Shown piece by piece: positions 23,231-34,767 of a stretch of DNA of 64,000 bases. Position 1 is the stretch's first letter. Each line of letters starts with the position of its first letter. Source of the stretch: Aquatica leii (taxonomy: Eukaryota > Arthropoda > Insecta > Coleoptera > Lampyridae). The notes beneath the pieces are model-generated. The model was not told the DNA's origin and made no database searches. It worked only from the letters and a program-made list of their open reading frames with translations. The DNA lies in contig CM069432.1 of the NCBI GenBank assembly GCA_035610365.1, positions 239,720,104-239,784,103 of the forward strand, written 5' to 3'. The position numbers were made by a program, and so were the translations under genes.

Positions 23231-24226
23231 TCAAAACGATTCACCAGGATTATCGGCTATACGATCAAAAACGTTTAACATTAACGCAATAAAAAGATTA
23301 GATGAAAGATCTTGACCTTCTTTACGACGTTTTATTTCATCCCAAAGTTCTTCATCAAACTTGCTTGGTAGAAAATGATAATTTACTCGTTGACAAATTG
23401 CACGAAACGAAATTAAACCTTGATTCATAAATAAATCGACAGCATTATTGAATAACTGCTCTTTTGAAACCTGTCTAGCTACCCGCAATTCTTCGACACG
23501 TTATAAAAACGAGTTAACACCGAGTAGATGAGTATCTCCGGAAAAGGTTATTCCCCATTTATAAACTGGTACATATTTCGAATTATCCTGAGTGGTATTG
23601 GGAGTTAAGCTATGATGACGTTGACTTAATTGGATTTGGTCAAGTTCTCTGCGTAAATTTTCTAACCGACAAAAAGTATCTACATTAGTTATAGAAGAAG
23701 ACTGATTATCACTATGTATAGGTGCATCATTTAAAAAACCTGATTGTGATTTTGTTTCTGAGATTGAATAAATTTCCACATCTTCGTCATAAAGTTGCAA
23801 ATTATCGTATGCATTACCAATGCATTCGATTAAATTGACACAACTTAAAATAAGTTCACCGTGCTTGCTTTGAAGATCAGCGTCGGGTTTCGACCGGTTA
23901 GGATGACCCAAAAGAAAACTTAATCGAGAACAAATTCGATTATAGTTTTTAGTTATAGAATTTTTTTGAAAACTTTCAACTAAACTTTGATGTTCGATTA
24001 ACTTTTCAGAGCACAATTGAAACTCGACAGAAATGTCGTACGAAACTGGTTCACATGAATTTATTACGGCTAGATTTAATCTTTCTAACGCTAATCTCGA
24101 ACGAAGAAGTTTACGTTTTTGATCAACAGTCATTCCTAATGCGTTTATATTACGAAAGCGCAACTTCTCAAATAATTCGTCGGACCTTAAAGCGTTTATG
24201 TTCATCGTGATAACAAATAATTTCAA
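23231..24226 (-). pseudogene. gypsy 2 gag
   Basis: Minus strand: a 241-codon frame (24226-23501), then in a neighbouring frame 23488-23231. An N-terminal helical region with coiled-coil character precedes the conserved retrotransposon gag core VPVYKWGITFSGDTHLLGVN, SFL/RVEELRVARQVSKEQLF and NAVDLFMNQGLISFRAI. The CCHC zinc knuckle expected after this core is absent and the protease begins within about 100 bases, so sequence has been deleted. Confidence 0.75.
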
Positions 24227-24254
24227 AACTTAATGGCAAAGATAAACTAAATTA

Positions 24255-25440
24255 GTTTTTTCAACATCTAAACTCTGCACATAATAGCATTAAATTTACT
24301 ATAGAGTTAGAACATAACAGCAGTCTAGCATTTCTTGGTGTACTGGTGATAAAGAAAAATAACGGAAAACTGGGGCATTCCGTTTATAGAAAGAAAACGC
24401 ACACTAATAGATACTTAAACCCCAAATCTCACCACCATCCAGTACGGAAGAATACTGTTGCATACTTTAGCTAAAAGAGATATATGTGTGTCAGATAATG
24501 AGAATCTACAAAAGGAAAAGGAAGCACGGTTGGAGTCTCTACAACAAAATGGATACGGGTTCAAAGAGATCCAAAACGCATCAAAAAGAGCAATAAATCC
24601 ATAAGTCGAAGAAGACTTATAACCTCCTACTAGCACCGCTTATTTACCATACTCTATGGGTTCGACAGACAAAATAAGCAGGGTGCTAAAGAAACGCAAT
24701 AATAAAACTGTTTTTACGACTAGGGGTACCCCAAACACCTGGTTTACATCTGCTAAAGACAAACAAGGGGCTCTAAAACATACCGGAATTTACAAAATTT
24801 CTTGTTCCTGTGGATCAAGTTATATAGGACAGATGGGACGCTTTATTGACGTTAGAGTAAAAGAACATATGACTGAGTGCAAACACCGCAGAGTTACTAA
24901 TTCAGCAGTGGAACCAAAAACACACGCTGAACTTTGACCAAACTAAAGTGTTGGCTAGAACTCCTTTTTACTTTCTCAGACTATTCCGGCAACCTGTGGA
25001 AATAGAAAAGCATCCAAGAAGACGGTTTAAGACTCAACAAATCTTGGCTATCAATATTGTATCCTCCAAGATAAATCTCAACCTTCTTGGAAAAGACACA
25101 AACACTTACTCCGAGTAATAACAAAGTCAGTCAAGCGGTAACGGGAAGATAAGGTATAAATATCGCCACTTTTTCCTTCAGTGGCATTTACCACTCTGAA
25201 GATGCAAACTGCAATGTCTTGCAAAACGTCAGTTTGTTTAGGTTCACGAACGAAAATACGACAAAGGCCAACTTCTACTTCTTGTTTTGGCTCTCAAGTA
25301 GAGACTAGTACCAAACCTAAGTCTGGCTGTTTAACTACGACGCGGTCTAAGCTGAAAGTCGCCTATAATCATAATTTTCAAGATTTTTTTGGCCATATCA
25401 TTTTTTACCGCAAGTCTCTACGACGAATAGTTCTGGAGAT
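24255..25440 (+). mobile_element. 5'-truncated Penelope-like element, family 2
   Basis: Plus strand. 24255-24470 translates to a PLE RT thumb (SIKFTIELEHNSSLAFLGV, then GKLGHSVYRKKTHTNRYL) homologous to residues 178-220 of the PLE protein at 40182, so this is a different PLE family. Frameshift, then the GIY-YIG frame at 24656-24937. The 3' untranslated part (25060-25440) is shared with 18745-19125 and carries the CTGAAGATGC motif at about 25197. The palm domain is missing. Confidence 0.78.
24656..24937 (+). pseudogene. PLE GIY-YIG endonuclease fragment
   Basis: 93 codons containing GIYKISCSCGSSYIGQMGRF followed by DVRVKEHMTECKH. This is the GIY-YIG nuclease fold as found at the C-terminus of Penelope-like proteins, where it nicks the target DNA. 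The GIY, YIG, Arg (in VRVKEH) and preceding CxC motifs are visible. The upstream RT frame is disrupted and the C-terminus drifts out of frame after about 24937. Confidence 0.8.
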
Positions 25441-27180
25441 ACAGCACATTGCATTCTTGTCTGACCACCCAGTACATTTATAAACATTATAAAAAGTTCG
25501 AATTTTAACGCAGTAAAGATTACTGCTTAATTCAAGATGAACTACAATAGTAATTTTTGTTATCAGCAACCACATTTGAAAAAAAAAATTCATTTGGACT
25601 GTTGATGTTACGTTACAAGTAGAAGATTCTGATATATTTAATGTAAAAACGTAAGAAACAAAAATGAATAAAAAGAACACTGAAGTACATGCAAACTAAT
25701 AGTTAAAAAACTGTTAAACTGAATTGTGTTAATATTTTTTGGTTAGGTTTTCGAATAATTATAATGACTAAATATTTTCCCCATTTTGCATATACAATAA
25801 CTACTTTGTGTAACTGTTTTTAAGGAAAACATTATTATAAACTGCAACTTTGTGCAATTGAGAGTAGCGAATTTTGTGTGGGTGACTTCAGACAATGTTA
25901 AAATCCAGTGGCAGTTTCTCCGTTAGGTCATTTAGTCAATGACCCTTCAAAAAAATATTAAAAATTATGCTACTTTATATTAAAAAGATTATAAACGATA
26001 ATAATTATTTTTCCTACTCCAAAGATGGATGAATTAACTATAAATATAAATCTTTTAAAAGTGCGTTTTTACAGTTTTAATGTTAAAACGACCCTCCTAC
26101 AGCATTGGCCACCGACCGCCACTGTTAAATTCATTAGAATAATACAAACGTTAAATTTTTTAAAATCTGCAGTTAAAATGTAGGCCGATACTGATTACTG
26201 TTACCAACTATAATATATTCAAAACCGCTGCTATTGTCGTAATTGTTAAACTAGTTTCACAATATACTATTGTGTTTCCAGTTGTTTAAAAAGTAATAAT
26301 TACATTGAAATTGAATTAGAAAAAAATAACATAACGGTACAAAATAAATTAAAAACTCTAGACTTCTACAAAAGATTTATTTTTCATGTTATAAAATCCG
26401 TTCGGATGTAGAAAACGATGATGCCAAGTAAGCATTTGTTTATCAAATTAGAAAATTACAAATACTATAATACGAAATAATTTCCGATTTGTTTTTTCAT
26501 CAGTCGTATGCAAGAGTACGAGAAATCGAATATATTTTTAAATTACCTACTTGTCGTATTTCATAAATCAGAATCAGCAAGTTATTTGAAAAAGTAAGTT
26601 CACGAAGACGATATTTCCTCTAAAATTCAGAACACCAATTCGTCTTGATTGCATTATCTTTCGTACGTATTTACATAGAAAAAGTTTAGACTCTATCAAA
26701 AATAAATCGATTGTATCATTTTAAAACTTACTACATTTTTTTAGTTTCTTCATGAAACTTTACTATAATAAGAAATAAGAAAAATAATTTATTTTAAAAA
26801 TTTTCGGTGCGTTAAAAACTAATAAAATAAACGCATATTTAGCATGCAAAGTTAGCTATGTAACCTCAAGATGTAGTTCTAAAGCATGTAAATATTCCTC
26901 AAATTTTTGAAGCAACTGCGTTGAAAATATGGAGATTAAACGTTTGAGAAGTGAATTGAAACATCTTTTTATACGCATGAAAAGGCGTATAACGTTAAGA
27001 AATAAGAGTTTATTGAATCATGACTAAACCTTTTTATGCATTTGCTTTACGCTTTGTTAAGTTGTTCAACACTCAGTTTTACGTGTTGAAAAGAAAATTA
27101 ATAAATAATTAACGTTAATAATTTAACAGATTATCTTTCAAAAATTTTGTAATTCTAATGGATAACAAATAGATACTTAC
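25441..27180. other. intronic sequence, no gene seen
   Basis: AT-rich. A short minus-strand frame at 25405-25680 is without family resemblance. This stretch would be the start of the host intron following the 83-bp exon. Confidence 0.4.
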
Positions 27181-27263
27181 ACGATCCGAATTTAAGTGGA
27201 CACCTTTGAATATCCATTGGAAAATCTTCCAAGTTCATGGGACATCCCGCCTTTATGGTAAGC
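27181..27263 (-). CDS. Cys-loop exon of a GABA/glycine-type ligand-gated chloride channel
   Basis: 83-bp internal exon on the minus strand, acceptor TTTTACAG before 27263 and donor GTAAGT at 27180-27175. It encodes [20 protein letters not shown] then CPLKFGS. The two cysteines are separated by 13 residues, the hallmark Cys-loop, with the FPMD motif. This loop couples the extracellular ligand site to the pore in pentameric anion channels. It starts with the last base of an Arg codon and ends with the first base of the next codon (phase-compatible with FGSF/Y). The sequence is of the alpha-like GRD/CG8916 type, unlike the RDL (FPMDRQLC) or glutamate-gated type. In vertebrate GABA-A and glycine receptor genes the equivalent exon is also 83 bp, from memory. 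Confidence 0.9.
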
Positions 27264-28129
27264 CTGTAAAAGAATATTTGTTTAATAAAAAATATTTTAG
27301 TTATTATAAATGTTTTTATATCTAAAATAAAAATTATTTTTGTGATAAGCATAGAATAAAAGTTTAGTGTGATTGTATATGTAAAGTACACATAATCTGC
27401 CATTACATTTTTATTGTAGAACATAATTATTAAAGCACAATTCTTTGATTAATTTGAGTCAAAATAATACATTTAATTGCATTATATTAATGCATTATCG
27501 ATTACTATTACTCTATTTTAATTAATAATCTACATATAAATTTAACATAATTGTTAACCAAACCATAAACATGTTATATACTACTATAAATAAAATGCTT
27601 GTGTGCGTTAGTAGTTTAGCTCGTTAAAGAATAGTAGTAACAAAATACATAACTGGAGTTTATCCAATAAGAGTTCCAATTAACACAAGCTTAACACTTA
27701 TAATTAGCTAAATGTGGAAACCAATATAACAACTAATTATAACCGACAAACTACTCTAGTATCGTCTTTATATAAAGGAAATTGGAACTAAGCTTGTGTT
27801 TGTTATAGAATTTTTTACTCTGTGGTTATAGTAACATTTTTCTGAGGTTTTTAACAAATTTTTAGACTTTTATTACTAGCTAACGCTTTGAAGAAAACAT
27901 TTTTTCTTGCAAGGTTTATGTAAAAATTACAAATATCTAATACATGTTTACGCAATAATTACTTAAATAATAATATCACAATAGACTAAGGCTAAATAAG
28001 TTGCAAAATACATAGAACTTGAAATTGTCTATCTTTAAAAACAATTTAATAAAAAATTTAATTTATTTAAAATTTATTTAAAACATTTGAACTTTTGTGA
28101 TAAATATTATTTAAATTATCAGTCCACCA
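27264..28129. other. intronic sequence next to the 83-bp exon
   Basis: AT-rich sequence with polypyrimidine-like stretches; no gene, inverted repeat or RNA feature recognised. Confidence 0.4.
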
Positions 28130-28382
28130 ATAATAAATTCAAACTTTCAAATTGTATTTTACATATATTTCGAGCTTACAATTATGAAGCTCATCTTCAG
28201 AAAACTACAAAAAATATTAACAACTCATAAAAAGTTAAGATTACAAAAATTTTTAAACTTACATTTTTTGAAAAATGTCAAATATGAGAATTTGTAACTA
28301 GATATTTAAAAAATTAAAAAATGTAAGTTTTACAAAATGTTAAATGTAAATTAAAGGAAGATGGTGCAATTTAGAAACAAAT

Positions 28383-28670
28383 TTAAGAAAAATTAAGTTT
28401 AAAATCATAATTGAAATTGGTTTGATCGTTCAACAAAAAAATTTTATCTGATATTTTAATATAAATCAACTCGAGCAATTCAAGAATTTGTTTGTTATTT
28501 ATGTTTTTAAAAGGATGAAATAATTTGTAAGAAAAAAGAGAATGACGGTTAACTATAACATGTTGCGCAAATGTAGATTTCACTGAATTTGGATTATTAA
28601 TATATTTTGAAGTATTTTTTAAATACCTAAGATGTTCATTAAGTCGAGTTTGGAAAGATCTTTGTGTCAT
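28383..28670 (-). pseudogene. PLE family-3 GIY-YIG endonuclease C-terminus
   Basis: 95 codons following the IGMTQRSFQTRLNEHLRYLK motif, with a His/Asn-containing stretch KSTFAQHVIVNRHSLF that corresponds to the conserved H and N/E region of PLE endonucleases. Coding similarity begins about 60 bases upstream (to about 28730), with the K/QF(F/Y)IG motif at the GIY-YIG position. Confidence 0.75.
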
Positions 28671-29011
28671 ACCAATAAAAAATTTTTGACAAGAACAAAT
28701 TAATTGGTAAACTCCACTTTTATTTACTTGTTATTATTGAGAAAATTACAAGAAAAAAAATTCCGAAGAAATATTTCATTAGAAAAAGAAATCTTGAAAT
28801 TGTTACCTTTACTTAATTTCTTAAAAAAATTAAAAAAACCTGGTATAAAAGGAACCGAAAAAAATTGGTTAGTAGAATTTGTTGAAATTGATATTATGTT
28901 AGTGTAAGATTTAATACAATGTTTATATAAGTGTTTGTGATAAACATTATAAATAATATCTAAAGGAAAATTATTAGTATAAGCTCAATATAAAATAATA
29001 TCTAATTCAAT

Positions 29012-29305
29012 TTAATAATTTTTAATTGATAAAGGAATAGTAAGAAGTCTGTTGAAAAAATAATGAAATGAAGCTAGTTTATGAGAAATATGGTGATTTG
29101 AGTCAAACGGTATGAATTGGTTAGTAGTTGTAAGTTTTCTATAAATTTCAAATTCGAAAGTGTTATTATTATTTAAAGAAATGAATAAATCAAGAAAAGG
29201 TAACTTATTATTTTTTGAAAATTCAACGGTAAATTTTATTCTATTATGAATATTATTTAAAAAATCTAAAAGAACCATAAAAAATACAAAAAATGTCATC
29301 AACAT
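29012..29305 (-). pseudogene. PLE family-3 RT thumb fragment
   Basis: 97 codons; upstream of its first methionine a shifted frame encodes the YVDD-type active-site region (about 29290-29310, ILKRYVDDIFC-like). The fragment includes the conserved FTVEFSKNNKLPFLDLFISL and YRKLTTTNQFIPFDSNHH. It is homologous to residues 178-235 of the PLE at 40182 but clearly diverged. Confidence 0.75.
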
Positions 29306-29625
29306 ATCTCTTCCAAAATATTATTTTTTGAAAGAAAATTTGGTGTTTAGAAATATATTTACTTTCTAAATTGTTTAAGAAAATTTCAGCAAAAATAGGT
29401 GATAAAGGAGAACCCATTGGAAGAGCTAGAGTTTGTTTAAAAAATGAATTATCAAATTAGAAGAAAACGTTATTTAAACAAAATTTAGTAATTTTTAATA
29501 AATCATTTGTTACAAAATCAGGAAAATCAGAAAGTGACAGAAGATTAGAGATTATAAGTAATACATCTGTAGGAGGAACTGAAGGAAAAAGGTTTTTAGC
29601 ATCAAAAGATAATTTAAATAATATT

Positions 29626-30800
29626 AATTAATAACCAATAACAATGTATCCCCTTAACAATTTTGTGATAAAATTTAAAAAAATGTAAACATTTTTTAAA
29701 ATACTAATTGAACGTTTACGTCAATTTATGCAAATTACTACGATCCGTTTCAATAAATAACTTTAAGACTTTGAACAAACTGTAATTAATTTGTAAGTGA
29801 TTTCAAACAACAAAATTTAATTCACTACAGGACAATTTGACTTGACCCTAATTATTTTGGCTCACCCCGTACGTTCAAACAACAAAAAAATGGTACACGT
29901 TGCAAAAAGTTAAGAGCATTTAATTTTTAATAAGGCAAAACTTTGTTTTTTTATGCTTTGTGGTAAGCTCTTAGTGACAATCCTAAAAATTAAATACTGA
30001 TAAATTAAAAATTTACCTTAAAATAGGTTTATACAGAGCGCCGAAGCCAACATCACCCCCGGAAAATATGTGAACTAAATTTAAAAATTTCTGGTGGCAA
30101 CACAATCGACCAATCACAATTATGGAATCATAGCAAGTACCTTCCCTAACAAAACTTTTAATTTGTACTCGTTTTGGCGTTTACAAGTTGTGTTCTTAAT
30201 TTTTCATATTTGGATCTTATTCATCTTTATTAAATAGTTTTTTTCAAAACTCTTACTGTTGTGGATTTTTTGATAAATCGGTAAGTACATAATACCAAAT
30301 ATAACAGCATATGACACTTATTCTAAATTATTGCAATCTTAAAGATAGATTTATGCAGACCAATTTAATATTTATCATTTAACATTTAAGCAGTTAAACT
30401 ACGGATCCCTAATTAACTAAATTATAAATTTAATTCACATTGCGCTTTATACATTATCTTTGCATTGCGCATTCTCACACGCAACTCGAAGTATGTGCGC
30501 TAAAACTTCCGTAATTTGTTATTAAACACTAAAATGTAACGAATTTAACTATATCAACATATATCAATGTGTAATCAACGCGGATGTGGAAGTGTGTTTG
30601 CATAAATGGGTACTACTTTTATAAAGTGCTAAATGTTAAATTGATCTGCATAAATGCACCTTTACATAACCTCATAAACAAAACTGTATTTTTACGCTTA
30701 TTTCGTTTAATACATTAACGCCAATCATGATTCGATTTGAATAATATTAATTAGTTTAAAGATTATCACTTAGTTATAGCTTTTTGTTTTTTAGAATAAC
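29626..30800. other. intronic sequence and upstream region of the transposase gene
   Basis: No coding family. TTTTGGCTCACCCCGTA at about 29859 resembles (in reverse complement) the TACGGGGTGAGxCAAAA-type ends of some DNA transposons, but no partner was found nearby. The transposase at 30801 needs a terminal inverted repeat here, which I could not identify. Confidence 0.35.
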
Positions 30801-32159
30801 ATGGAAAGTAAATCAAGGAAAACCGTTTATGCCGAAGCTCGAAATATCATTAAAACTGTTGTACAGTTCTTCAACAAGCAAAAAGCAGCAGGTGTGTGGT
30901 CATTTCCTTTAGACAAAGCTTCTGAAAACTGGTAAGTTTATAAATATTTAAAATATGTAAATAAAAACTGTTTTCATTAGGAGTGAAGTTATGCAAACTG
31001 AGCATGGAGTACTAAAACCTCCCTCAAAAAAACAAAGAAGTGGTGGTTCCAATAAAATTGTTTTGGACAATGCTAATTTAGGCATCTTAAAAAGAAGCAT
31101 TCATGAAACTTATACCGTAGACAAAAAGGTTCCAACGTTGAAAATTTTAGTTCAGAAAATGCAGGAGAAAGTTGACTACTGTGGTGGAACAGATACTCTA
31201 AGAAAATCGTTACATCAAATTGGGTTTAAATACAGAAAATGTCACGATAAAAGGAAATTGTTAATGAAACGTCATGACATTGTAGCTTGGAGATGTCGCT
31301 ATTTAAGAAAGTTACGAGAAAACGATGCTCTAGGAGAAAAGAAAAAACCTATTACGTACTTAGATGAAACATACATACATTCGTCGTATGGGGTTAGTAA
31401 ATGCTGGCAATCAAAAAACGAACCTAGTGTGTATCACACAGACAAATCTGGACAAAGATATATAATTGTTCATGCAGGTGGATCTTATGGATTTGTGAAA
31501 AATGGACTATTAATTTTTAAATAAAAAAGTAAATCTGGCGACTTTCATGATGATATGAACCATAGTAACTTTATGCAATGGATGGAAACGCAGCTAATTC
31601 CAAATTTGCCTCCTAATGGTATTGTTGTTATGGATAACGCACCGTATCACAGCGTACAAATAAACAAACCACCAAATCAAAGTACAAAAAAATTGACATT
31701 AGAGAATGGTTGGAATCTAACGGTATATCAACTATTAATGATATAAGAAAAGCTGAATTACTATGTTTGGTGAAACAATATAACATCACCATATCTTATG
31801 TAGTTGATGAATTACTAAAGAAACATGGACACACTGTGTTACGTTTGCCACCTTATCATTGTGACCTGAATCCTATTGAATTAATTTGGAGTTTGGTGAA
31901 ACATAAAGTGGCAATGAACAATGTCACTCAAAGTAATGCAGAAATAGAAAGTTTTGTAAGAAATGCATTTTCTAAAGTTACTCAATCTGATTGGAATAAA
32001 CATGTTCAACATGTTAACCGTTTAGCTGACGAAATGTGGGAACGTGGATGTTGGATGTTGGATGAAACGGAAAGCATGTCTTTTAGAGTGAACACTGGTT
32101 CATCAGATGAAGACAGTAGTGATGAAGAAGATCACAGAAGTAAACCTTTATTTAATTAG
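30801..32159 (+). pseudogene. IS630/Tc1-mariner-related transposase with one intron
   Basis: Exon 1 is 30801-30931 (starts MESKSRKTVYAEARNIIKTV). A 49-bp GT-AG intron spans 30932-30980, and exon 2 continues NWSEVMQTEHG. An N-terminal DNA-binding region is followed by a DDE core: first Asp in ITYLDETYIHSSYG, second in GIVVMDNAPYHSV, Glu in YHCDLNPIELIWSLVKH. Also seen are the family block YIIVHAGGSYGFVKNG and a C-terminal acidic Ser/Asp/Glu tail. One in-frame TAA at 31522-31524 (FK/KSKSGD) and a one-base frameshift near 31690 inactivate it. The second Asp and the Glu are separated by about 81 residues, far more than the 34-41 of classic Tc1/mariner. Terminal repeats were not found. Confidence 0.8.
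30932..30980 (+). other. 49-bp intron in the transposase gene
   Basis: GTAAGTTTAT...TTTTCATTAG; removing it joins AACTG and GAGTGAA to give AsnTrpSerGlu, keeping the frame. The very short size is near the lower limit for insect introns. Confidence 0.75.
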
Positions 32160-34532
32160 TTTTTAATTTTTGAATACATAAATATTTTTGAGGTGATCAA
32201 AGAGAAAAAATCGCATAGCCTTGCAGTAGAATAGTTAAACTGTAACAATTAATTGATATTAACATAACATTTATCTTGTTATTTATTATAATCCAATGCT
32301 TAATTTCGGTATAATACTGTTAATATTTTAATCATGTAATATTGGTGAGTATAACGTAGGCAACTGCCAAAGTTTTGTGTCGGGATAATTACTGCCTAAG
32401 AATTTATTGTTTTTCTAATAACATCTATGTTCTGTTTTAATGTAATACATAATTGTCTTATAATTATTGGTAAAATCTCGTAATTTTTTTTAAGTATAAC
32501 TAAGCAAATTGTTCCAAGTTTTGTAGCACTGTATATAAAGATCAACTGTTTTTGTAATATTACAATGAAATTACTATGAAAATAAATAGAAACACTCACG
32601 AAAACTTCATTATTAAGTATGTTTTAAGTCTGTTGTTACTAATTTTTAAAAAAACTGGGAATGTTTGAATCGCTAAATTTCTATTTATGTCTTCAGATTC
32701 TTTAGGAAGCCGAAAGCAGCATGATTAATGCTTTGTTACTCCAAATTTTAGGTTTAAGCAATCTAAAAATGTGATTTCATTCTTATAGATTGTGTAAAAT
32801 AATAGGTAAGTAACATAAGTTCTTATAATGCATATTACGTAATTAATGTATTTAAAATTGCCGCCGAAATACTTTTTACTTTGAATGTACTGTCAAAATT
32901 AAAGCGCCCTCAATCACGCCTCTTCGCGTCACTTGTTTGCTTATGTCAACTGTACCTGTTGCCGCAAATAATTTTGCTACCGAATTAATAAAACTTTGTT
33001 TGATGCAATTACGAATGTTTTCGACAACATATGTAGTAAGTATGGTAAGCCTTCCTGTGCATTTTGCTATGCAAATGTAATTCTTGTTTAAAAAACAATG
33101 AATTGGAACTTGTTCATGTTGTCGGAAAAGATCGTAATTAAAGTTTGTTTGTGGAAAATGATTGATTGGGATTGTGGGTAGCACTTCGTCAATGTGCTAT
33201 TACAATATCGGTCTCTTGTCTAGGACGAAACGTTGTGAAATGCTATTAATATAAAATTAGAAAATTTATTTCAAAATTACAGCTGTTTTTCAGTACTTAC
33301 CCACAGAAAACACAAATATTGCTGAATAGTTATGATACTAATTGTTTTAAATTATGAAAATAGAGAATAAAAATACGACAAAAAATATAAATGATACTTA
33401 AATGTAAATAAAACGCCAGACTGATCTTTAAGAATGTTACTGAAAAGTAACACTATCAACCTAAAATTTGCTAGGTCACATAAAAAACAGGTTTGTTATT
33501 AGTTACTTACTTGCAGGTTAAAGAACAGCAACATTAGCAATTAATTAGACCGTTATTGATTTAGATTGCCAAAGAAATTATTTATTTATTTATTTTACTA
33601 TTAATATTTTTCTTTAATTTTTAGCAAATGGAATTAAAAACATTCAATAGTTACCAACATTTTTACAATGGAAACATGCTAACTTTAAAGCTGAAAAAGT
33701 TAAAAAAATGTAATCTAATAAAGGAAATGTTAGTAGCAGTTTTATAACCGTCGTAAAAGTAGTGCACATGGCAAGATATGCTAGGCGTTATATGTGCTTA
33801 TCAGCTAATGTGCTCAAAACTCTAATTTAAAAAATTCAATAAAAACGAAAACGGTACTGCAAATCAATGACTGTAGCATATTTTGTAGGGCTGACTGCAA
33901 ATTTAGAATGTACTTCGTCTAATTCACAAAAAGTACCTTTGGACAGTTATTTAAGCTTAACAAAAGGAAAGCGTTTAATAAGCAGCGTTCCTAATTTTAT
34001 CAACAAAAGATGTCAGTATTATCCGTTTTAACAAGAAAACAAAAAGACATTTGTTGGTATGTAAAAACATAATTGTGCTGCATTTTGTCATCTTGTTAGC
34101 AAGTGGTAAGTTTTACATAGTAATTTTAGAATATGAAAGCAGTAAATACTACAATATATTGTGATAAATATACATATTATGTGTTACAAAACAATTTAAT
34201 AACAAGTTAATAAAGACTGTTGATTTCAGCATTTCTTTTATAATTAAAATTATTATTTTCACACTTTTTTGTCCATTTAATTACAGAACAAAACAATTCC
34301 AAATACTGCAAATCGTAGAACGAAGATGATCTTCAAGATGACATTGCAGCTGTAAACAGTGGAATGTCTAAATCCAAAGTTGCAGAACTTATAAAACATC
34401 ACTGCTAGTTTACAGAATTCACAAAGCCGTTACACTTTCAAGCGTTAACGTGTTTGAAAAGAATATAAAAAGTTGATTTACTAAAATAAAACATTATCTA
34501 CGAGAAAAAACTTTACAGAGATTCTTCTAGAT
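32160..34532. other. intronic sequence, no supported gene
   Basis: Contains a 102-codon minus-strand frame (33184-32876) with no family resemblance that I trust, and AT-rich filler. The last 8 bases (34525-34532, TTCTAGAT) are the left target-site duplication of the hAT element. Confidence 0.4.
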
Positions 34533-34767
34533 CAGTGGTTTCCAGAGTAGTCCCTTCCGACTCCTAGGGGTCTATGCGATTATTCAAGGGGTGTGTGGTC
34601 AATTAAAATTGATTTGGGGGTCTCTAAGCAACGTCAGGGGATCCACACAAAGTTTAATATAAAATAAAAAAAATGTGACACATCTTCATTAATAATGGCT
34701 AAGTGTGTACAAAACTCTTTATATGACTACTTAAAAACATCTAAATTCTCTATACAGCTTGACGAGT

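Larger units (their letters stand above)
19126..24235 (-). mobile_element. degraded Ty3/gypsy LTR retrotransposon 2
   Basis: Minus-strand element in the order gag (24226-23231), protease (about 23150-22750), RT (22645-21979), RNase H (about 21850-21450), integrase (about 21250-20400), polypurine tract and putative 3' LTR. The 5' LTR is absent and the 5' side abuts a PLE fragment at 24255. Frames are broken in at least six places. Sequence differs from gypsy element 1 throughout, so they are separate families. Confidence 0.87.
28130..29625 (-). mobile_element. Penelope-like element, family 3, decayed
   Basis: Minus-strand PLE distinct from the other families. RT motif ALPMGSPLSPIFAEIFLNNL is encoded at about 29370-29430. 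The frame 29305-29012 holds the thumb (RIKFTVEFSKNNKLPFLDLF, then FDSNHHISHKLASFHYFFNR). A GIY-YIG segment (CSCQKFFIGMTQRSFQTRLN, then EH) is at 28710-28640. The 3' end carries CTGAAGATGAGCTTCATAAT (minus strand, about 28201) ahead of CTCGAAAT, a hammerhead-like core. Frames are interrupted repeatedly and the N-terminus is missing. Confidence 0.82.

Noticed and set aside
29856..29875. TTTTGGCTCACCCCGTA as the terminal repeat of the transposase at 30801
   Set aside because: Its orientation points left, away from the transposase, and no partner copy was found downstream.
32876..33184. 102-codon minus-strand frame as a host gene
   Set aside because: No domain, no splice context and no similarity I can recognise; long AT-poor frames of this size arise by chance.
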